DNA from: Firmicutes bacterium CAG:884 | GTDB taxonomy: Bacteria > Bacillota_I > Bacilli_A > RF39 > UBA660 | Direction of reading: 5' to 3' | Length of the DNA stretch: 64,000 bases | NCBI GenBank assembly: GCA_000433875.1 | Contig: HF993346.1 | Location: 1-64,000, forward strand | In this document: piece after piece, positions 44,420-52,599 of the stretch | How the letters are laid out: each line of letters begins with the position of its first letter | Numbering within the stretch: the first letter of the stretch is position 1 | Translations under genes and position numbers: made by a program | Notes under the pieces: generated by a model | Databases searched by the model: none | Told to the model about the DNA's origin: nothing | The model's input: only the letters and a program-made list of their open reading frames with translations

Positions 44420-45172
44420 ATGCAAATAATTAATTTGAGTAATAATGATTTAGAAAGTATAACAAGTAGATCTGATTATAAGAAAGGATCTTTTGGTACT
44501 GTTGTACAGGTTGAAGGGGATTTGGGTATTAAATTTTATAATGACTTTTTAAATAGTTATAAAAAGAAAAGTATAAATGATATTAGGATGGAAACGATAA
44601 TAAGTGTTCCTCAAATTGAATTACTTACACGAAAGCAAGAAAAGGTAAAATTAACGACTTTACCACTTGGGGTTGCTTATTATCAAAATATACCTGTTGG
44701 TGTTATAATTAAATATTTTGAGAAACATAATACATTGTTTGAACTTTTTAAAGAACATAATACAGTTATAATAAATATATTGCAGAGGGTTTTAGATATT
44801 GTTAATGAATTATTAAAAAATGGCATATTTCAAACTGATATAAAAGAAAATAATTTTTTATATTCGACTATTGATTATAGCGCGCAAGCAATTGATTTAG
44901 ATGGTTTAAGAGTTGAAATTGGTAGGGAAAATATATGGCTTGAAGAAACTGTATATGAGTCATTAATTGATATGTTTATTTTTCTTGTTAAGGAAAAGCT
45001 TTTGTTCGAATATAATAATTGTGAACTAGATGAAAATGATTATAAGGCAAGAATAGAATGTTTAAAATTGCTTAAACATAATATATATGTATTTGAAAGT
45101 TTACAAGGTTTTATAAATGAAGTTAAAAAGATAAGATTACTTGAACCACCGAAAAAGATTTTAAAAATATAA
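44420..45172 (+). CDS. Small protein-kinase-like protein
   Basis: 250 residues with the key kinase elements in order: Gly-rich loop KGSFGTVV (22-29), a Lys in LGIKFYND (K38), catalytic loop FQTDIKENNF (D140, K142, N145) and a metal-binding Asp in AIDLDG (D159/D161). The His of HRD is replaced by Gln, and the C-terminal lobe is short. It could be a divergent Ser/Thr kinase or a small-molecule kinase; the substrate is unknown. AAGAGG precedes the ATG at 44420. It stands alone, with poly-T after the stop. Confidence 0.65.
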   Translation: MQIINLSNNDLESITSRSDYKKGSFGTVVQVEGDLGIKFYNDFLNSYKKKSINDIRMETIISVPQIELLTRKQEKVKLTTLPLGVAYYQNIPVGVIIKYFEKHNTLFELFKEHNTVIINILQRVLDIVNELLKNGIFQTDIKENNFLYSTIDYSAQAIDLDGLRVEIGRENIWLEETVYESLIDMFIFLVKEKLLFEYNNCELDENDYKARIECLKLLKHNIYVFESLQGFINEVKKIRLLEPPKKILKI

Positions 45173-45205
45173 AATCTTTTTTTATATTTTTTTTAATTAT
45201 ATTTT

Positions 45206-45275
45206 GGTACCATTAATAATTTGGTGATAAGGAAAAAGGAGAGGGCAAAGATATATTTTAAAGGAATGGTACCAC
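45206..45275 (+). other. Inverted repeat enclosing a purine-rich, coding-like stretch (candidate small RNA or tiny ORF)
   Basis: TGGTACCATT (45206-45215) and AATGGTACCA (45265-45274) are exact reverse complements and bracket about 49 purine-rich bases containing GGTGATAAGG. In one frame, 45224-45298 reads as 24 codons from a GTG, ending in GMVPHIIDAAK. Either a structured RNA with a 10-base closing stem or a very small protein is possible. No known family is recognised. Confidence 0.35.
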
Positions 45276-45350
45276 ATATAATAGATGCCGCTAAATAAAT
45301 TAATTTTGAAACAACTGAACATGATTTAATAGAAATTTAACAAACTTAAA

Positions 45351-45394
45351 CAATAATATTGTCAAAATAAATTAATTATGGTACAATATTATTG
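45351..45394 (+). promoter_or_regulatory. tRNA-Glu promoter within an 11-base inverted repeat
   Basis: TTGTCA (45359-45364), a 17-base spacer and TACAAT (45382-45387) lie inside the inverted repeat CAATAATATTG (45351-45361) and CAATATTATTG (45384-45394). The repeat may be an operator, or the stem of a long-loop terminator, since TTTTT follows. Confidence 0.6.
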
Positions 45395-45406
45395 TTTTTC
45401 AAATAT

Positions 45407-45483
45407 GGCCTGTTGGTGAAATTGGTTAACACATAACCCTCTCAAGGTTACATTCACGGGTTCGAACCCCGTACAGGCTACCA
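45407..45483 (+). tRNA. tRNA-Glu (anticodon CTC)
   Basis: A 77-base cloverleaf with encoded CCA. The body opens GGCCTGTTGGTGAA, typical of tRNA-Glu. The anticodon stem TAACC/GGTTA holds the loop CTCTCAA, and the T-loop is TTCGAAC. It reads GAG. Confidence 0.95.
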
Positions 45484-45508
45484 AATTTATTTTATTTTCA
45501 AAAAAGTA

Positions 45509-45537
45509 TTGTCATTTGTTTGATAATGTGATATATT
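45509..45537 (+). promoter_or_regulatory. tRNA-Met promoter
   Basis: TTGTCA (45509-45514), 17-base spacer, TATATT (45532-45537), about 19 bases before the tRNA. Confidence 0.7.
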
Positions 45538-45555
45538 TATATTGCTTACTTTTAT

Positions 45556-45632
45556 GGCGAGATAGTTCAGTTGGCTAGAACACACGGTTCATACCCGTGA
45601 TGTCGAGGGTTCGAATCCCCCTCTCGCTACCA
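45556..45632 (+). tRNA. tRNA-Met (anticodon CAT, elongator type)
   Basis: A 77-base cloverleaf with encoded CCA. The acceptor GGCGAGA pairs with TCTCGCT, so it lacks the initiator C1-A72 mismatch. The anticodon loop is TTCATAC in the stem CACGG/CCGTG. The overall sequence resembles Bacillus elongator tRNA-Met rather than the lysidine tRNA-Ile2. Confidence 0.93.
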
Positions 45633-45643
45633 TATGATTGTTT

Positions 45644-45664
45644 CTCGAGTTTCTCGAGTTTTTT
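45644..45664 (+). terminator. Terminator after tRNA-Met
   Basis: CTCGAG-TTT-CTCGAG followed by six T. Confidence 0.75.
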
Positions 45665-45678
45665 GTTAAAAAAGGTTG

Positions 45679-45861
45679 ATGTTAATTATGGAAACAAATA
45701 TTCAAGAGTTGAGAGAAGATTTAATAAATTATGTTGGTTCATCTATGTTACCAAATAAGTATGCTATAATTGCATACATTGAATCTTTATCAAATGATGA
45801 ATTAATTGATTTTATAATTCAAAATAATTTAAATATTTATGCAAAAAGAACTATTAGGTAA
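45679..45861 (+). CDS. Unknown small protein
   Basis: 60 residues from the ATG at 45679 (behind AAAGG) or 57 from the ATG at 45688. It looks helical and acidic, with METNIQELREDLINYVGSS and IESLSNDELIDFIIQNN. There is no signal peptide or membrane helix, and the family is not recognised. It has its own terminator and lies between the tRNAs and a convergent pyrophosphatase gene. Confidence 0.6.
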   Translation: MLIMETNIQELREDLINYVGSSMLPNKYAIIAYIESLSNDELIDFIIQNNLNIYAKRTIR

Positions 45862-45875
45862 TCCTAATAGTTTTT
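45849..45875. terminator. Bidirectional terminator
   Basis: AACTATTAGG-TAAT-CCTAATAGTT with T on the right, overlapping the stop of the small protein and serving the convergent ppaC gene. Confidence 0.85.
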
Positions 45876-47487
45876 ATCTGTGTCCTAATGCTTTCATAAT
45901 TAAAGGTATTATTTGTTTCTTTCTTGATACAAAACCATCTAATTTCTTGCCTTGATAACATTCATCAAAACAGAAGTTAAATATATTTTGTGAAGATTTA
46001 TTGTAGAATATATAAGAACATTCTCCTATAATATCTGTAACAAACATAGCAAGAACATTATAATTTTTGTCAAAGGCAATCTCTTCTATTAAATTAATAT
46101 ATTCATTCTTTTGATTTAAGAAGCTATCAAAATCAGTAGTTAAAACCTGACTAACACCAACTTTTTTATCATCGATATCAAATGATTTGAAATCTTGGAA
46201 GAATATTTCTTCTTTTGTTTTACCTGCAAATATAGAACCGTTTTTAAACATTTTTAAACCAAATGTTTCATAGTCTATACCTGCTATAACGGAAAGTTCA
46301 TTTAATGCTTTAACATCAAGTGGAGTAGTAGTAGGTGATTTTAAAAGTAGAGTATCTGATATTATACCTGATGCCATAATACCAGCTATATCTTTATCAA
46401 TTTGAGCATTGTGTTCTTTATATAAAGTATAAATAATTGTATTTGTACTACCTACAGTCATATTTCTAAAATTGATAGGTCTATCAGTACCAATTGTGCC
46501 TATTTTATGATGATCAATTATTTCAAGAATATCTGCTTCATTTAAGCCATCAGCACTTTGCGATTCTTCGTTATGATCAACTAAAATAACTTTTTTAGGC
46601 ATCTTTTCATCAAGATCAGATACTTTTAATAAACCCAAACATTTATTTTCTTCATCAATAATAGGATAGTAGTTATGATGGTTAATCCTAATTGCATCAA
46701 GTGCATCATCAACATTCATTTCTTCCTTAAAACAAACAATGGTTTTTTCATAATTAACCGTACTAATTAGATTCGCGAACCCAATTAATTTTATAACTTC
46801 AAAATAATCTTTAGATGTTCTTATAATATTAACTCTATTTTTTTTAGCTAAATCAAGTAATGAATTTTTAAGCTCTAAATTATCTGTTAATATTATTAAT
46901 CCAACATTATTATTAATTGCTGTTTCTATTATATTTAATCTATCACCAACTATTAAACAAGTATTTTCATCTAAAACTGTATCTTTTAAAAATGCTTCAC
47001 TTACTTTAAATGGGGCGACTATATTATATGAAAATATATCAGTAAACTTTAAGAGTTGTTCACCGCCTAAAGCATTTAAGGTATGATTATAGGTTGATAC
47101 AAGTTCTTTTTTACTACAATTAATATAATCAGTTGTTATATCTTTCATTGATAAAACGCCATTAAAGTAACCATTAACTGAAACGGGAACGGAACTAATA
47201 AATCTTGACATCATATATCTATATGCATCATAAATTGATTCTTTTGCATCAATAAAACATCCTTTGCGGTAGTTTAAATCTTTAATTTGAACCTTAACAT
47301 CGTTTAAATATTTTGGAAGTTCCATTTTAAAATGCTTTAAAACATATTTAGTTTCATTATTAATATCTCCTAAAACTCTAGGTTCACATTTTACCCCTAA
47401 CATATTTTTAAGTTTAGAATAAGCAATTGCACTTGTAACTGAGTCAGTATCAGGTTTTTTATGACCAAAAACATATATTTTATCCAT
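45874..47487 (-). CDS. ppaC: Family II (Mn-dependent) inorganic pyrophosphatase with regulatory CBS domains
   Basis: 537 residues. The DHH domain opens VFGHKKPDTDSVTSAIAY, is interrupted by a long insert (about residues 65-300) with two CBS-type halves and a DRTGG-like middle, and resumes with VDHNEESQSAD and IIDHHKIGTI. The C-terminal DHHA2 domain follows. Plain family II enzymes have about 310 residues; the insert marks the nucleotide-regulated CBS form. It hydrolyses PPi to drive biosynthesis. The ATG at 47487 follows TAGGAGG. Confidence 0.93.
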   Translation of the reverse strand: MDKIYVFGHKKPDTDSVTSAIAYSKLKNMLGVKCEPRVLGDINNETKYVLKHFKMELPKYLNDVKVQIKDLNYRKGCFIDAKESIYDAYRYMMSRFISSVPVSVNGYFNGVLSMKDITTDYINCSKKELVSTYNHTLNALGGEQLLKFTDIFSYNIVAPFKVSEAFLKDTVLDENTCLIVGDRLNIIETAINNNVGLIILTDNLELKNSLLDLAKKNRVNIIRTSKDYFEVIKLIGFANLISTVNYEKTIVCFKEEMNVDDALDAIRINHHNYYPIIDEENKCLGLLKVSDLDEKMPKKVILVDHNEESQSADGLNEADILEIIDHHKIGTIGTDRPINFRNMTVGSTNTIIYTLYKEHNAQIDKDIAGIMASGIISDTLLLKSPTTTPLDVKALNELSVIAGIDYETFGLKMFKNGSIFAGKTKEEIFFQDFKSFDIDDKKVGVSQVLTTDFDSFLNQKNEYINLIEEIAFDKNYNVLAMFVTDIIGECSYIFYNKSSQNIFNFCFDECYQGKKLDGFVSRKKQIIPLIMKALGHR

Positions 47488-47587
47488 TCTTATCCTCCTA
47501 ATATTAAAATTATAGCACACCCTCAAATAAAAATAAATAGTTTTACAAACAAACTTTACAATGATATAATATAACTAGGTGATTTCT

Positions 47588-48514
47588 ATGAAATATTATG
47601 GCGATTTAAGAGATTATCATAATAAAAGATTTATTGCTAATAATTTGGAAACCTTTTTTGCTTCGGCCATAAATATAATAGGTTTAACGGCTGCTATAAA
47701 TGGTATGTGTTATATAAACGATGGTTTATGGTTTGATACGTTATCTGGAAGTGTTGCTGCTATTTGTATGCTAATGGAAACTGATGCATTGTATTCTGGA
47801 GTAAAGAATATTAATAAGGATTTAAAGAATATTGATTTAAGGAGTGTATTAAAGGAAAGAAAAAGATTATATGATGCGATAATAAATAATGTATGTTCTT
47901 GTATTAAAGAATTAAATATAACTGATCCAAAAGATATAATGCACTTTTTGAATGATGTTTTAAATAAAGGGCATTTATCATATAAGAAGAATTTTAAAAA
48001 TATCAATGTTTCAAGCGAAAGATTAGAATTTTCTTCTTATCAAGTTATAAATGGAAATGGTGTTTGCAGACATATTGCGCAGTTTACTACGGATATTTTT
48101 AAATGTTTAGGGTATGAAGCATTCGATTTGTTTTGTTTAGAATATGGTAGTGATGATAAACCAAGGCATATGATTACAATGGTTGATTATAATAATAAAA
48201 CCTATTATTTAGATACTGCAAATAATATTTCATATAATTATTATGAAGGTGTTTTAAGAACAAACAATAATAATTTTATTCCAGTAAATTATTATGCTAA
48301 AAACTTTCATCAAATGGATAATGGTGATTTAGCATATTTAATTAGTTATTATGCTAACAGAAGAAATTTGCAAGAATGTATGAAATGTATGTTTAAAAAA
48401 TTAAATGAGTCATATGATGAATATGATTATAAAAAAGGAAATAATATTAAAACAAATATAATATATGAAAAAAATAAAAAACTATATAAAAAATTTAGGG
48501 AAACCTACTTGTAA
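47588..48514 (+). CDS. Transglutaminase-like domain protein, membrane-associated
   Basis: 308 residues. Two hydrophobic helices lie near residues 20-60. A later domain has GNGVCRHIAQFTTDIFKCLGY (candidate Cys), then HMITMVDYNNKTYYLDT with His and Asp, the Cys-His-Asp order of the transglutaminase/peptidase superfamily. Whether it cuts peptides or cross-links is not clear. It has a TTTACA-17-TATAAT promoter (47542-47570) and an AGGTGATT site, with a leader of about 11 bases. Confidence 0.7.
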   Translation: MKYYGDLRDYHNKRFIANNLETFFASAINIIGLTAAINGMCYINDGLWFDTLSGSVAAICMLMETDALYSGVKNINKDLKNIDLRSVLKERKRLYDAIINNVCSCIKELNITDPKDIMHFLNDVLNKGHLSYKKNFKNINVSSERLEFSSYQVINGNGVCRHIAQFTTDIFKCLGYEAFDLFCLEYGSDDKPRHMITMVDYNNKTYYLDTANNISYNYYEGVLRTNNNNFIPVNYYAKNFHQMDNGDLAYLISYYANRRNLQECMKCMFKKLNESYDEYDYKKGNNIKTNIIYEKNKKLYKKFRETYL

Positions 48515-48552
48515 AATTTGTTTAAAATAGATATAATTTATATGTGATTAAA

Positions 48553-48867
48553 ATGAAGAAAAGATATCTTATATTTATATTATTATTAGTTGGTTGTTCA
48601 AAACAAATAAAATGCTCAAATGAAGAGGTAAATGTAATAATAAAAGAAAAGAAAAATAGTATTAAAAGTATTGAAGTTGAAAAAGTATTTAAAAATGAAG
48701 AAGAAAGCACTAATTATTGCACACTTTTAAAATTAACTGATATAAGTGTTGAATGTGATAAAAATAGAGTGGTTTATAATAATTATAAAGATTATTTAAA
48801 TAGAGATTTTATAAAAACGGATGGGTTAATAGAATATCTAGAAAATAATAATTATAATTGTAAGTAA
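48553..48867 (+). CDS. Small lipoprotein, paralogue A
   Basis: 104 residues. A lipoprotein signal ends LLLVGC. The mature part has paired Cys (YCTLLK and VECDKN) and ends NNYNCK. The C-terminal half aligns with the next gene (CTLLKLTDISVECDKNR against CATLGDKVKCYKNK, and a closing LE...C-K), so the two are tandem paralogues. The layout recalls YehR/DUF1307 lipoproteins, but this is not certain. A TTGTAA-17-TATAAT promoter (48509-48537) and GTGATTAAA precede the ATG. Confidence 0.75.
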   Translation: MKKRYLIFILLLVGCSKQIKCSNEEVNVIIKEKKNSIKSIEVEKVFKNEEESTNYCTLLKLTDISVECDKNRVVYNNYKDYLNRDFIKTDGLIEYLENNNYNCK

Positions 48868-48904
48868 ATGATTAAAATGATATAATAATTAAGGAGGATA
48901 AAAC

Positions 48905-49225
48905 GTGAAAAAAGTTATATTAGTATTAGCAATTTTATTAATGGTTGGATGTTCTAAGAAACCAGATGTTGTATGTACAGAGAAAAGCGATGTTTTTAAA
49001 ACAAATGTAGAACTTTATTTTGAAGGCGAAAAACTAACAAAAGCAACAAGTGTAAGTGAATATGAAGAAGAAGCACTTGCTAAACAAGTATGCGCGACTT
49101 TAGGTGATAAAGTTAAGTGTTATAAAAACAAAGTTGAAGTCAATGATTATTTGAAAAGTTATCTTGGAAATAATAAGAGTGAAGTTATTAAGATTCTCGA
49201 AAGTCAAGGTTTATCTTGTAAATAG
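48905..49225 (+). CDS. Small lipoprotein, paralogue B
   Basis: 106 residues starting at a GTG behind AAGGAGG. The signal peptide ends LLMVGC. The mature domain contains four Cys (VCTEKS, QVCATL, KVKCYK and LSCK) and may form two disulfides. It resembles the upstream paralogue and the DUF1307 type. It is likely anchored on the outer face of the membrane. It is followed closely by a zinc-ribbon membrane protein gene. Confidence 0.78.
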   Translation: MKKVILVLAILLMVGCSKKPDVVCTEKSDVFKTNVELYFEGEKLTKATSVSEYEEEALAKQVCATLGDKVKCYKNKVEVNDYLKSYLGNNKSEVIKILESQGLSCK

Positions 49226-49235
49226 GTGATTTAAA

Positions 49236-50000
49236 ATGAAATGCGTAAGATGTGGAACTGAACTAAAAGAAGGCTCAAAAGTATGTTTGGGCTGTGGATT
49301 TGAAGTTGGAAAAGAATATGTTCCGGAACAAAATGAAACTCTTGAGAGTTTAATGGAAATGCCAAAAAAGGAAGAAACTTATGTTGATGATGCTGAAGAA
49401 ATGGAAATTGAGGGTTCAAAAAAGGAACTTGATGTAATAGATGGTGAGGAAGTAAAGTTAGATAATAACTTAACTGGGGAAAACGTCGGCAAAGTTAAGG
49501 TTAGAAAAAAGAAAAAATATTTCTTATTATTTATTCCTTTAGTATTAATTTTGTTAGGATTATTAATATATTTTAATTTTGACAAGATAAAGTGTTTATA
49601 TAAAGATTGTTCAGTTAAACCTAGTCCAAAACCTAGTGATGATAAAGTAGATGTAGTTAATCATCCAACAGAAACTTATATATTTGATAATAGATTTACT
49701 TTTAGATTAACTGATGAATGGAATGAAACAGAAAAAGGAAAATATACTAAAACTTTAGAAGAATTTAAAACAAATAAGTATGTTTTAAACAATAATACAC
49801 TAGAAGATTATTTAAAATATATTGGCACGGAAGAATATAAAGAAGAAACAATTAATAATATAAAATATTATTATATAGTTAATAATCAAGCTAAGGAATA
49901 TGCTATAATAGATAAAGAAGCGATATATGTATTTTCATTTGTTTCTGTAAATGAAAAAGATATAAATGAAATAATGAATACTGTTGTATATTATAAATAG
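49236..50000 (+). CDS. Zinc-ribbon membrane protein of unknown function
   Basis: 254 residues. An N-terminal zinc ribbon (CVRCG...CLGCG, residues 3-20) and an acidic cytoplasmic linker lead to KKKK and one membrane helix (about 95-113), then an external domain of about 140 residues. The zinc_ribbon_2-plus-TM layout is common in Firmicutes proteins of unknown role. AGGTGATTT precedes the ATG. It lies between the lipoproteins and queH. Confidence 0.7.
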   Translation: MKCVRCGTELKEGSKVCLGCGFEVGKEYVPEQNETLESLMEMPKKEETYVDDAEEMEIEGSKKELDVIDGEEVKLDNNLTGENVGKVKVRKKKKYFLLFIPLVLILLGLLIYFNFDKIKCLYKDCSVKPSPKPSDDKVDVVNHPTETYIFDNRFTFRLTDEWNETEKGKYTKTLEEFKTNKYVLNNNTLEDYLKYIGTEEYKEETINNIKYYYIVNNQAKEYAIIDKEAIYVFSFVSVNEKDINEIMNTVVYYK

Positions 50001-50008
50001 GAGGAACT

Positions 50009-50596
50009 ATGAATTATCAAAAGGAACTAGAAAAGTTAATCAGTACTTTAGATCATAAACCAACATTACTCCTTCATTCCTGCTGCGCTCCTTGTTCTTC
50101 ATATGTACTTGAATATTTAGAACCTTATTTTAAAATAACGGTTCTTTATTATAATCCTAATATAGAACCAATTAATGAATATTTAAAGAGAAAAGAAGAG
50201 CAAATTAATTTTATTAAGAATGTTCATCCTAATATATCTATATTAGATGTTCAATATGATAATGATTTATATAGTGGGGTAGTAGAAGGACTTGAAGGCG
50301 AAAGAGAAGGTGGAAGTAGATGCTACAAGTGTTATAAGCTTAGAATTGAAAAAACGGCATCTCTTGCTGATGATAAATACGAATATTTTGGAACTACTTT
50401 AAGTGTAAGTCCTCATAAGAATGCAAATTTTATTAATGAAATTGGTAAAGAATTAGAACAAAAATATAATTCAAAATTTTTAATATCAGACTTTAAGAAA
50501 AACGAAGGATATAAAAGGTCTATTGTTTTGTCTAAAGAATATAATTTATATAGACAAGATTATTGTGGATGCAAATATTCGAAAAGGACTGATTAA
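50009..50596 (+). CDS. queH: Epoxyqueuosine reductase QueH
   Basis: 195 residues. The Cys pair is in LLLHSCCAPCSSYVLEYL (about residues 22-39). Further ligands lie in GGSRCYKCYKLR and the C-terminal DYCGCKYS, with FGTTLSVSPHKN between. QueH (DUF208) performs the last step of queuosine synthesis in tRNA using an iron-sulfur site. TAGGAGG precedes the ATG. The uppP start follows the stop directly. Confidence 0.93.
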   Translation: MNYQKELEKLISTLDHKPTLLLHSCCAPCSSYVLEYLEPYFKITVLYYNPNIEPINEYLKRKEEQINFIKNVHPNISILDVQYDNDLYSGVVEGLEGEREGGSRCYKCYKLRIEKTASLADDKYEYFGTTLSVSPHKNANFINEIGKELEQKYNSKFLISDFKKNEGYKRSIVLSKEYNLYRQDYCGCKYSKRTD

Positions 50597-51355
50597 GTGA
50601 AAACAATTATATATGGAGTGCTTGAAGGTATAACAGAATGGTTACCAATAAGTTCAACTGGACATTTAATATTATTAAAGAGTTTATTACCTCTAAATGT
50701 AACAAGTGAATTTTGGAGTTTGTTTGAGGTTGTAATTCAGTTTGGCGCAATTATGGCAGTAGTTTTGCTTTATTTTAATAAATTATGGCCATTTAATAAG
50801 AATTACAAGGAATGCATTAAATTATGGTTAATGATAATTATATCTTGCATTCCATCAGCAATAGTTGGCATTTTATTTGATGAAGTATTTGAAAAATATT
50901 TTTATAATAAAACATCAATTGCTTTTGCACTTATAATAGTTGGAATATTATTTATTGTTGTAGAAAAGTATAATAAACCTGGTAATAAGGAAATAACTTA
51001 TAAATCAGCGTTTATAATTGGTTTGGCACAGGTAATAGCTGCTATATTTCCTGGAACGTCAAGATCGGGAATAACTATTATAACGGCTCTTTTACTTGGA
51101 ATATCAAGAGAAAAAAGTACAGAATTTACATTTTTAATGTCGGTTCCAGTAATGTTTGGTGCAAGTTTTCTTAAACTATTTAAGTTTGGATTTGTATTTG
51201 CTGAAAGTGAAGCTTTATCATTAATGTTTGGTACTGTATCAGCCTTTATAACATCCATATTTGTAATTAAGTTTTTACTAAAATATATAAAAAATAATAA
51301 TTTTATACCATTTGGTATATATAGAATCATTTTAGGAGTTTTGATTTTGTTATGA
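50597..51355 (+). CDS. uppP: Undecaprenyl-diphosphatase (BacA/UppP)
   Basis: 252 residues with about eight membrane helices. The active-site motifs are EGITEWLPISSTGHLIL (about residues 9-25) and FPGTSRSGITI (about 152-162). It dephosphorylates undecaprenyl pyrophosphate to recycle the wall lipid carrier and gives bacitracin tolerance. It starts at a GTG immediately after the queH stop and overlaps the next gene by four bases. Confidence 0.95.
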   Translation: MKTIIYGVLEGITEWLPISSTGHLILLKSLLPLNVTSEFWSLFEVVIQFGAIMAVVLLYFNKLWPFNKNYKECIKLWLMIIISCIPSAIVGILFDEVFEKYFYNKTSIAFALIIVGILFIVVEKYNKPGNKEITYKSAFIIGLAQVIAAIFPGTSRSGITIITALLLGISREKSTEFTFLMSVPVMFGASFLKLFKFGFVFAESEALSLMFGTVSAFITSIFVIKFLLKYIKNNNFIPFGIYRIILGVLILL

Positions 51356-51657
51356 AGAAGTTTAATATGATAGATGAATCATTTATATGTGAAATATGTG
51401 GAAAAAATGTAGATAAATTAAATTATACAGCTCGTGATCATTGTAAATATTGTTTATGTTCTAAACATTTAGATAATAATCCTGGTGATAGAGCTTCTTT
51501 ATGTAAAGGTGTATTAAGACCGATTGATGTTGAAAAAAGTAAAGATACATATAAAATAATATATAAATGTGATAAATGTGGAATAATTAAAAAAAATAAA
51601 ATCGCAGATGATGATAATTTTGAAAAAATACTAGAAATTATGAAAAACAAGGAGTAA
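51352..51657 (+). CDS. RNHCP domain protein
   Basis: 101 residues. The central segment ARDHCKYCLCSKHLDNN then PGDRASLCKG is the RNHCP signature. Two further zinc-ligand pairs lie at CEICG and CDKCG, giving a small multi-Cys zinc protein. It resembles ribosomal or rRNA-associated zinc ribbons, but its function is unknown. It overlaps uppP by four bases. Confidence 0.85.
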   Translation: MKKFNMIDESFICEICGKNVDKLNYTARDHCKYCLCSKHLDNNPGDRASLCKGVLRPIDVEKSKDTYKIIYKCDKCGIIKKNKIADDDNFEKILEIMKNKE

Positions 51658-51660
51658 ATA

Positions 51661-52575
51661 ATGATATATGTAGTATATGGTAAAGAAGAATATTTAGTTG
51701 ATCAAAAGGTAAAAGAACTAACAAAAAATCCTATAACATATGATTTAGAATTTGATAATTTAAAAGATATTTTGTTTGATGCTTCAATGATATCATTGTT
51801 AGATGATAAAAAGTATATTGTCGTAAATAATCCTTATTTTTTATCGATGGCTAAAGAAGGTGAACCTAATATTGATACGAGCGTATTAGAAGATTACCTT
51901 AATAATATTAATCCTAATACGGTTATAGTGTTTAAATATTATCGTGAGAAATTGATGGAAACTAAGAAAATAACTAAATTACTTAAAAATAAAGGTATTT
52001 TTTATGAGTTTAATAAAGTAAATAATTTAGATATTATTAAAGATAGGTTTGATGGTTATAAAATTGATAAAGAAAGTATTAATATTTTAATAGATAGAGT
52101 AGGGGATAATACTGCTGTTTTGATAAATGAAATTGAAAAATTAAAAACATATAAATATGATACAAAGGAAATAACAAAAGAAGATGTTTTAGAGATTAAT
52201 AAATATGAAGAAATTGATTTTTTTAAGTTTATTGATCATATAATTAATAAAGAAAAAGATCTTGCTTTAAATGAGTATTTTAGTTTACTTAATCAAAAAG
52301 AAGAACCTATTAAAATACTCATTGTTATAGCATCTAAAATAAGATTAATGTATCAAGTAAAGGTACTTAGTGAAAAAGGCTTTACTGTTAATGATATTGC
52401 AAATAAGCTTGAGACGAAAAGTTATCCTATACAATTAGCTGGTATAGCTGCTAAAAAGTACTCAAAAGATAAACTATTAAATACTTTGATTAACATTGGT
52501 GAACTTGATGAAAATATAAAAACAGGAAAGGTTGTTCCTGTTAATGCACTTGAATTATTTATAATTAATTTATAG
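51661..52575 (+). CDS. holA: DNA polymerase III subunit delta
   Basis: 304 residues with the weakly conserved HolA layout: an opening YVVYGKEEYLVDQKV, a degenerate P-loop region, ILIDRVGDNTAVLINEIEKL, and the C-terminal collar domain with KILIVIASKIRLMYQVK and NALELFIINL. It is the clamp-loader subunit that opens the beta clamp. AAGGAGTAAATA precedes the ATG. Confidence 0.9.
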   Translation: MIYVVYGKEEYLVDQKVKELTKNPITYDLEFDNLKDILFDASMISLLDDKKYIVVNNPYFLSMAKEGEPNIDTSVLEDYLNNINPNTVIVFKYYREKLMETKKITKLLKNKGIFYEFNKVNNLDIIKDRFDGYKIDKESINILIDRVGDNTAVLINEIEKLKTYKYDTKEITKEDVLEINKYEEIDFFKFIDHIINKEKDLALNEYFSLLNQKEEPIKILIVIASKIRLMYQVKVLSEKGFTVNDIANKLETKSYPIQLAGIAAKKYSKDKLLNTLINIGELDENIKTGKVVPVNALELFIINL

Positions 52576-52599
52576 AGGAATTATTTTTTTAATTCTTCT
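52574..52599. terminator. Bidirectional terminator holA / rarA
   Basis: AGAGGAATTA pairs with TAATTCTTCT around six T, between convergent genes. Confidence 0.75.

Noticed and set aside
45266..45275. T-box sequence at ATGGTACCAC
   Set aside because: Only GGTACC is shared with the T-box; the GTGG and CGCG context, a terminator and a downstream aminoacyl-tRNA synthetase gene are missing.
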